Positions 51,501 through 60,500 of a stretch of 64,000 nucleotides of DNA are shown piece by piece. The notes under the pieces are model-generated. The model was not told the origin of the DNA. It saw nothing but the letters and a program-made list of their open reading frames with translations, and did not search any database. Position 1 is the first letter of the stretch, and each line of letters begins with the position of its first letter. This DNA comes from Atherinomorus stipes (taxonomy: Eukaryota > Chordata > Actinopteri > Atheriniformes > Atherinidae): positions 1,629,501-1,693,500 of the forward strand of contig JALJCO010013434.1 of assembly GCA_023101725.1 (NCBI GenBank), given 5' to 3'. The position numbers and the translations under genes were made by a program.

Positions 51501-54500
51501 ACATCATGTCCTCACACCGCTTAATATCCTACTTGCATTTGGCTTCATGGTCATCTTCTCTATCTACAGCTGATCTCCAGGAAGGGTCTGAGTCGGTCCC
51601 TGTTCACAGCAACCAAGAAGTGGTTCGGTGGAGGGAAAGCTCCAGAGAAGAGCATCAGTGAACCAAAGAGTACATGTGGCCTTCTGTAAGCTCCATTTCT
51701 TCACACTAGTTTCACACTACACATGATACTTCAGCTGTGTTTATAATGATAATGTGACTCCACCCACTTGTGATGTCAGGTATCCCCCTGAAGCCCCTGA
51801 GTTGCAGATCAGGAAGATGGCTGACCTGTGCTTCCTGGTGCAGCACTATGAGCTGGCTTACAGCTGTTACCACACAGCAAAGAAGGACTTTCTCTCAGAC
51901 CAGGCCATGCTGTACGCTGCAGGGGCGCTGGTAAGAACACGCAGTCTGAACACACCTTTCTGTACATCTTTATGAGGACCATGTTGTTCTGTCTGTTTTG
52001 CTCCCATGCAGAGTGAAGGATGAATAATATAATTTATGATATATATGCAAAGGAAATTTTAAGTGTTGCGCTGTGGTTATTTAAGAGAATTCAAGCTTTT
52101 ACTAAACGGATTCAGTCATTTCAGTTTCACTGTATTTTAAAAGCCGCCATAAACCAGTGTTCACACCAGGCAGAGAGAGATTGGACTGAACTGAGAAGTG
52201 TTTTCCTTAATTGCTTAAAGTTTCTCTGTTTCATCTCCTCCCACGTAGGAGATGGCTGCAGTGTCAGCGTTTCTGCAGGTCGGAGCTCCCAGACCTTATC
52301 CAGCACACTACATGGACACAGCGATACAGACCTACAGAGATGTCTGCAAGTAAGACTGACTGTCCAATTAGGTCTCATTCTGTCTGTCTTTTCAGTTTTC
52401 GGAAATTTTTGGATAGCAGTTGCAATCAGTAGCGAAATTAGGTTCATTTTGTTTTCTCTATAATTGAAGTATCTACAGTTTTTTTCATGCCTCAGAGATT
52501 TTTAGAAGGAGCTGCAGTTTACCTTGACGTTTCAACTGTCACTTCGGTCTTCCCCAGAAGCGCTTCTGAGGATTGCTTTGTCGGCTAAAGGGGTGACACA
52601 ATTGCAGAATTTCTTTGTTCAGTAATTGTCAAAGAAATAATCACAATTTTTATGTATCATGGGTATTATTATGCTTTAATTAGTTACACACAACACTTTA
52701 AATGTGTAAAATCTACCACGTCACACATTTCTAGCTTGATCTGATGTAAACATAATAAAAAATATAGAAACAAAGTAAAGTAACCGAGAAGTTATTCTAA
52801 CTAAAACCCCTCTGCTCTGTAAACGGTAGATAAATACTACATGCTAACTCTGGAGTTCTCATTGAGAAAACAGATGGAAAAGGTTACAGCACCTCTACCT
52901 GGACTTTAAAGACTTCTTTCTGTAAACTGTATTGTAAAAATCTTTTTGAGAATTTAGAAACTCAAGAAAAAAAAACATCTAGTTACCTGTAGCTTTGATT
53001 TCCAGCTGCTCTTTAGCAGAATAGCTGCTGTTTGTCATAAATGGCACTGCAACAGTGAAAATGAATAACGTAAACCATATATTTGTAATTAAATGCTGTT
53101 GCTACTACAGGTCATTGCACACTTATGACTAAAAGGCATCGACCTTTTGTTGGTTGAGTTGTTTTTTTTTGAACACTTGAAACTATCTGTCAAAAAAGAC
53201 TTATTTTGCTTTTCTGTGTAATGTGCTGTTCAGTGAACGCTCTTGACCGCGTCACATTGTGCCATAAGCGCAACCCAAGCCTCCACAATGACTCTGGTCT
53301 TTTTTTGTCTTTTTTTCCTTTAACAAAAGAAAATAAAAACATCTGACAAGAATAACTTTACCCATATGTTTGGAGGGTATAACTCCAAACTCTTTTCTGC
53401 AATTCGTACAGAATAGGGGGAGGGGGGGGGGGGGCAACAAAAGCGACAACATGCAGATGTGCACAAGTTGGTTATTTGCCGTCATGGTTCAGACCATCTT
53501 TGATTGAAAGTGAAAATACTGAGGGATCTTTACAATTTGATTGATTTAGGCATTTATTATGGCTATTAATTGTAAATTTGTTCTCATGACATCCCCAGTT
53601 GGCTCTAAACTCCTCCCTGACAACAGTGATTAAGACTGTCAGTGATGAGTGCATGTCTTTGCTTTGTTTTAGCATGTTTATTTTATTTATTTATTCTTCC
53701 TTTTCTTTATACAGAAACATGGTGCTAGCTGAGCGCTGTGCTTTACTCAGCGCTGAAATTCTCAAAAGTCAAGCAAAATATTCAGAGGCTGCAACTCTTC
53801 TCATTAAAATGACTAGCGAGGTAAGAATATGTCTGTCATTTTTAGTTCTGTGGTGTTTTATAAAATGAAGTTGCTTCACATGAAATCTTCTTGTGATTCT
53901 GCAGGACTCTGACCTGCGTAGTGCTCTGCTGTTGGAGCAGGCCGCCCATTGCTTCATTAATATGCGAAACCCTATGGTGCGCAAGTTTGCCTTCCATATG
54001 ATCCTGGCTGGGCATCGTTTCAGCAAAGCGGGACAGGTAAGCTGTTTTAGCTGTCAGCAGTGTTGAACAGCTTTCTCCGATAATGTGACTTGGACATACC
54101 AAGGTCCGCACAGCTGTTGATGAGCAGACAAATGACTGACAGGAGGGAGATGCACAGCTTCTGACAGACATGTTGATTATGCATCTTAGGATGATGTAGG
54201 ATGATGTGGTATAAAGTCTTAACGAAAATAAAATCTTTGGATTTTTTTTTATCAGAAGAATAGCAGCAGCCCAAGTTTTTGCATCATCAACTGCAGCTTT
54301 TCTGCACATCATCATGTGTCAGCCACATTCTGCACAATCACCAGTTTCTCGACATCTACATAATGTCAAAGTGCTGTTTGATTTCTGTCTCAGCTTCTGT
54401 TCGTCCAGCTGCAATAATTTAGCCAATAAGTGTGGTCAGCACTTCATTCTCCCTGAACTTCTTCTTGTCTTTGTACATTTTACTATTATTTAATTCTTAT

Positions 54501-57500
54501 GTTTTATTGTTAAATAGTAGATTCTTATATTTTTTATCATTATTTATAGTTACTGTATCCATTGCCGGTTTTTATTTTTTCTTACTGTCTTTTAAGCTTT
54601 TAGCTTTTAGCTCCAGTGTTTCCTCATGGGGGCTCTCCATGCTGGGAGTTGTGTCTGGTCTGCCTGTAGGGATGCTGTCTTGGGGATCCCCTGGGCCTGA
54701 AGGACTGGGGGGCTCCACAGCATGTGCGGGGCTTACCCTGGTCTTTTTGGGTTGGGGTGGTCTCTTTGGTGGTGCCCCCTGTGGCTACGGACTGTGGTGT
54801 CTCTCAGCATGGATGGCCCCCTGTAGGTGTTTTTTTCTCGTCTGGGTCCTCAGTGCCTTACCATGTTACATGACTTTTTTAGTGTGCATGTGTGTACGTG
54901 TATATATGTGGGGGTGGGAAGGATGGGGTTTCATGTTTTTTGTTGTTTTTATTTTTTGTTAATCACTTTGTGTTGCATTTTTTTTGTATGAAAAGTGCTA
55001 TATAGATAAAGATATAAAGATATAGATTTGATTTGATTTGATTCCCTTTTACTGCAAGAGTTGATGCACAGCGGGTGCAAAAAGGGGGTGTGTTAGAATA
55101 CCATGTCCAAGTCATTCTCTTCTCATTTTGCCTTTCAGTTATTTTTCATTTTTGTTCTAATCAATCATTATGTTTATCGTATGTTAACCCTGCCTTCTTC
55201 TGCCCACCTCACCCCCCATTTGCTGATGAAGAGGAGGCACGCATTGCGATGTTACTGCCAGGCCATGCAGGTATACAAGGAGAGGGGCTGGTCTTTGGCA
55301 GAAGATCACATCAACTTCACAATCGGTCGTCAGTCCTTCACTCTTGGCCAGTCAGATAACGCCGTGATGGCCTTCAGACAGATCCTGACCAATGACAGCA
55401 GACAGACGGCCACACAGCAGGCTGCTTTTCTCAGAGAGTACCTTTATGTTTATAAGGTAACTTCAAACCTTTCTTCTTTTCCCACTATTTGGATCTGGAT
55501 TATGGGTATGACCAAGACTGGTCCCTTCTTTGTCTGCCCTATGTTTATGTTTGTGATTACCATTAATAAGTTGTTAAATTTATTGAATTGAAGTTGTTAA
55601 AAGAGCTAAATTTCAACTTGACCTACTTGAATTTTAAAGGTTAATGTGTTATTACCATGAAAACATCTCACATCAGCCTGAAACTTGTCAGTCAGAACTG
55701 AAGAAGTTGATTGATTAGTATCCTATTCTTGGCACATGAAGGATGATTGAGAACATATAAACATATCTAATTACCCAGACCAGGTTAGAGTTTTAGCATG
55801 CACAAAAGTAAAAAAAAAACAAAAAAAACATCTTTGTTCTGTTTCTCACAAACTTTCAAAAAATTGCTTTAACTGTTAGCCATGTTCCATATCAAGGAAA
55901 ATGGCTGTCACGATACAGTGGAGCGCTTTTTTTGAGGTCATCCTGAGAGCAGTTCATTGTTTACATGGAAAACATAGCAGTAATGATTCAAAACAAGGTT
56001 GTAGAGAAACATAAATGTATTAAAGTCTAGTTGTTTTCAAACATGAACATTTGAGATTTTCAGGAAGAAGGTCAGGCAGTTCGATGTGGCCTTTTTCTGC
56101 AGCGGCTGCTCTTTCATATGCAAAGCAGAAGGTGTAGTAAGAGGAGCAGGGTAACGGCTGTCTAGAGCATGCAGCTGTTGTTCAGTGTATGTATGAGCTT
56201 TTGTAATGTATATCAAGGGTTATTGATTGTCAGAATGGTAATAAAAATGCAAAGAGATCATTGTTATTGTAGCACCCTGTATTAATGTATAAAATAAGTT
56301 CAAATGATAAGTTTGTATATTTCTCAGAGTGTGATTGAAGGAAATGAAGTAAGCCTCCCCCAGCTGCCGCTGCCCTGCATCCATAGCTCCACCACAAGGG
56401 TATACTTTGGACATGAACGCCGCCTCGCAGAAGGTAACACACTCAGTAATTTGCATGTAATTATTCCTGCATCTGAAGTGTGCCTGAAGGACATGCATTT
56501 TAAAGTTAGGCAAATTCATCCTGCAGTGTCTTGCAAACGGGGGAATTCAAGCCATTTTCATGACTAAGGCTACAAACGGCATCTTAACGCATTCAGGAAA
56601 TCTCAGGATATTTTGTTGACTCCAATAGTTGTCAACTGCTTTATAAGATGTGGAATTTCTTTTCTGCAAATGCAAGAAATGCATGCAGCCCCCGTCCTTC
56701 GTCCTTTCTGAAGATCAGACCATAACCTGTTGTATTAGTTAATTTGTGAAAAGGTTACTTTATGTACTTAAACTTCTAAATATTTAACTTTGGCTAGAAA
56801 GTTATGAATGCATACATATTCTTGCAACTGTGGTTTAATTTGAATTCTTAACAACTTACTAATGCAAAAATAATCTCTATTATTCAAATTTTTGTAGGAG
56901 AAAAGCAGGCAGCCACACATGTGTCCTTGGATCAGGAGTATGACCAGGATTTATCAGCCATGTGGTGCCATCTGGAGGAGCAACTTGTTGCTTCTGCCAA
57001 TCGGGGGATTGTTCCAATAAATTTCCAGCCCACGCAGTGTTGCCTCAACAGCCAGACAGACAACCTCCGTCACCCACTGGCTGTGGTGGAGGGTAAGATG
57101 TCCTCAGCAGACAAAGAGAAAGTGGATTTAACATGTCATTCACACTTTGCCTCTGATATTAATCAGTTATTAATTCAGTCCATACTATCTTTCTCCACAG
57201 AACCAATCATAGTGGAGGTGACATTCAGGAACCCTCTGAAAGTTTCTCTGGCTTTGTCCAACCTGTCACTCCTCTGGAGGTTTAGTTCTGATGTTCCATC
57301 AAAGACTGAAAATCAGACAGGAGAGACCGTAACTAATGAGGAGACCCCAGCCTCAGGGGTGGGTATTCTGATAAATTTCTTGATAAACTGGAAATCTGCA
57401 GTTTGATATTTGGATGCATTACTAAAAACTTTCTGTTTTATCTTGCAGCTAACACAGAAGGATGACGTTGTCACAACGGAAGTAATCAAAGAGTTTCACA

Positions 57501-60500
57501 TGGGTCCGGAAGAGACTAAAATGGTGAGGTTTTTCTCTGAGGGGGAGCTACAGAATTGAGAATTAATGTCTACCTGTAGGTTTCAGAAAAATTAATTCAA
57601 TTGTATTCAAGAGTGTGATCACATGAAGAACATCTGCAGTAAGATGCAGGGGTCAGCACCCTTATGAGGTCTCTGAATCTGCCCTTATGGACCAGCTATA
57701 GTTAGTCATCTCTGTTCCAGCAAAACATGTTTGGAAGTACCGATTGAACAGACGGTTAAGCAGCACTCTGAAGCAAACTTCTCTTGTTTTGCTGCTTTAT
57801 GTCAATTTCTGTCATGCTGCATGCCCTTGTTTTGTATAACTAATGCAGTTATTAATTGTGTGTAAATAGTATTTATGACTGATGGGGCTGTCACAAAAAA
57901 CTATTGTCGGATCCAGCGAAAATTGCAGCATATTTACAGTACCGGTCAGAAGTTCGGACACTTTCTCACTGAATCTAATGGGAAAATGTGTCCAAACTTT
58001 TGACTAGCGTGTGTGTTTATGTCAAACTATTCAAGAAAAGCTGACCAGACAGAAAGGCAGACAAAGCAGTGGAAGGTACAGTGGCAATTTTGAGAGGAAA
58101 AACAAAGCTTATAAACAGTAAACGATTAGTCAATTATGAAATTAGTCACCGACTATTTTGATAGTCAATTATTAGACAATTAATCGACTAATCATTGCAG
58201 CCCTAATGATAGAGATTGAGCAGAAATAACTGCAAGTTCTGTGGCCTCAGTCAGCAGGTCTATTCACGAGGTGTGTGCACCTGCAGGTTAGCATGACATG
58301 TTCACCATTAACAAGAATTTTACTTAATGTCACAAGAAAGAGCCATGCTAACTTCACATTCATCATTTTAAAAAGGCCTTTTTCATTAAATATTTAATGA
58401 GAATATAAATGTTCCTCATTAGCATGCTTGTTAGAATGCATTCATGCACAGTACTGCAAACATAGTTAGGGATCCCTTTTAGAGGTCAACATGCCAGTAA
58501 TAAGAAAGGTAAGCATCATTTGTAGAAGTACCTTGTAAAGAACTGCTTTGCTCAGCAGCTGTGTGCACTTTGATAAGTGAGAGGTTAAACCTACTGTCCA
58601 ACAGCTCGTAAATGAGACTATTATTTGTTTGGTTTAGTGAGACGCATAAATGTGAATATATATACATAGCTGTGTTGCTCTGACGGCATCACTTTGATCT
58701 CAGGCCCGACTGAAGCTGCTGCCACACAGAACTGGTCAGCTGAATATTGTAGGAGTCATTTACAACCTGACTTCATCTTCTCCTGGCGAAACCACTCCAA
58801 ACATTCAAGGTAAGAATGATGCTTTGTCACTTAACATGTGCTTTGATGTATTTCAAGCACATCGGTTCACACACACAGATGTGTTGTCTCAGGATCCCTC
58901 GCAACCATACGATTGATTCAGAAAATGGACTCATTATTTTGCAGTTCAGTTCATTTCTTTAGAGATGATGTTTATCAAGCAGTGACATGTAATTCAGGGT
59001 ATTTTGTGTTGTGCTGCCAAAGAAACACAGATTATGGATTTCGTCCCGTCTCCAGGGCAACAGATGTTGGATTTGATAGTTCGAGGCAGACAAGACCTGA
59101 AGATCCAAGGTCCTAGACTCAATCTGACCAAAGAGGATAAAATGTTGGTGCGACATGGAACTGATCGGCGTCTGGATCCCATTATCACACCCGCCATGCC
59201 CCTAATGGAGGTAACACCACCAGCATTGCTTGATTTTATTTTCTTTTTTTCTTTTGTCTATTTGTTTTGTTTTTACTAGACAGGTGTTTTCAGACTTTAC
59301 CATAACCTCAGTCGTTTTAGGTGTTTTGTTTTAAGATACTTTTCTATGTGTTTTGTCATTAATTATAATGGTTTGTAAATGGATATTTATTAGCTGCACT
59401 GCAGACGGTGATTAGGGAGGAAATCAGAATAGATTGCATAGCGCTCTATGGAGAGGATTTATTCTCTATCAAGATGATCCCACACTGCTTTAATAATGTT
59501 GGCAGGTGAGCGTAGAGGATTATATTCTCTCTAGAAGATGTTCTTTTTATACCCTCAGTGTATTGACTATGAATTCCTTCTGTTTGTAATGTCCCAGCTG
59601 TGTGATGTTTTCTTTTTCCTTAATTAGTTTTCATTTATGAAGTCCATTTTTTCACTGATGATTTTGGCAGTGGTTTGAAGCGAGCTGTTTGTTGTGGAGG
59701 AATTCCAGGCCCAAGTGTTGAATGATGTTTATTGATGGAAATCAGCATCCTCCATTTCTGTAGGTTGTAGATAAGAGGATTTTACCTCTGAGTACCCTCT
59801 GTGCTTGGCTCTGTTAGCTGTGTCTGTAACATGTAGATAAAGTGCCAGGACTATCTTTTTTATTAATTTTTGTACATGTCTGTGTGTGTGTGTGTCAGGT
59901 CTTTTTCCTGCAGTTTCCTACGGCTCTGCTATGTGGCGAGATCAGGAAAGCCTACGTTGAATTCTGTAATGTCAGCAGCGTTGCTTTGTGTGGCCTACGA
60001 GTGGCATCCACACACCCTCACTTCTTCACTTTCGGCAGCCAGGCCACTACACCCTTCACACCCCCTAGCCCGGCCTCGGCCGAAAGCTGTTCAGCCTACA
60101 AAACCTTTGCCACTCCACTCCATCCAGGCTCAGTGGCATCTGAGGTGTTGGTGTCAGCAAAGGATTTCAGTCAGCCCTCTGGGGTGATGGAAATCCCGAT
60201 AAGTGGCAGCACACTGCAGCCAGGAGAGTCCACACAGCTTCCTCTGTGGCTCAGAGGACCAGACCAGGAGGGAGTCCATGAAATCAACTTTCTGTTCTAC
60301 TATGAGAGCACAGAGAAGGGTCTCAAAATCAGGTAAAATTTCATGTTAACTGAATGACATCTTTTCTCAATATCACTCTTTAGTCTTAACATAAATCCTG
60401 AATTACAAAGTTTCAAATGATGCAGTGGTAAGAAAAAGTTTGGAGATATCTACTCCATCACAGCAGCTCTGCACAAAGTGATTTCACACAACGTTGCAGG

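Noticed and set aside
54432..54962. 176-codon open frame in trappc8 intron 12
   Set aside because: Hydrophobic, low-complexity, with no family resemblance, and overlapping a repeat with a LINE-like tail.
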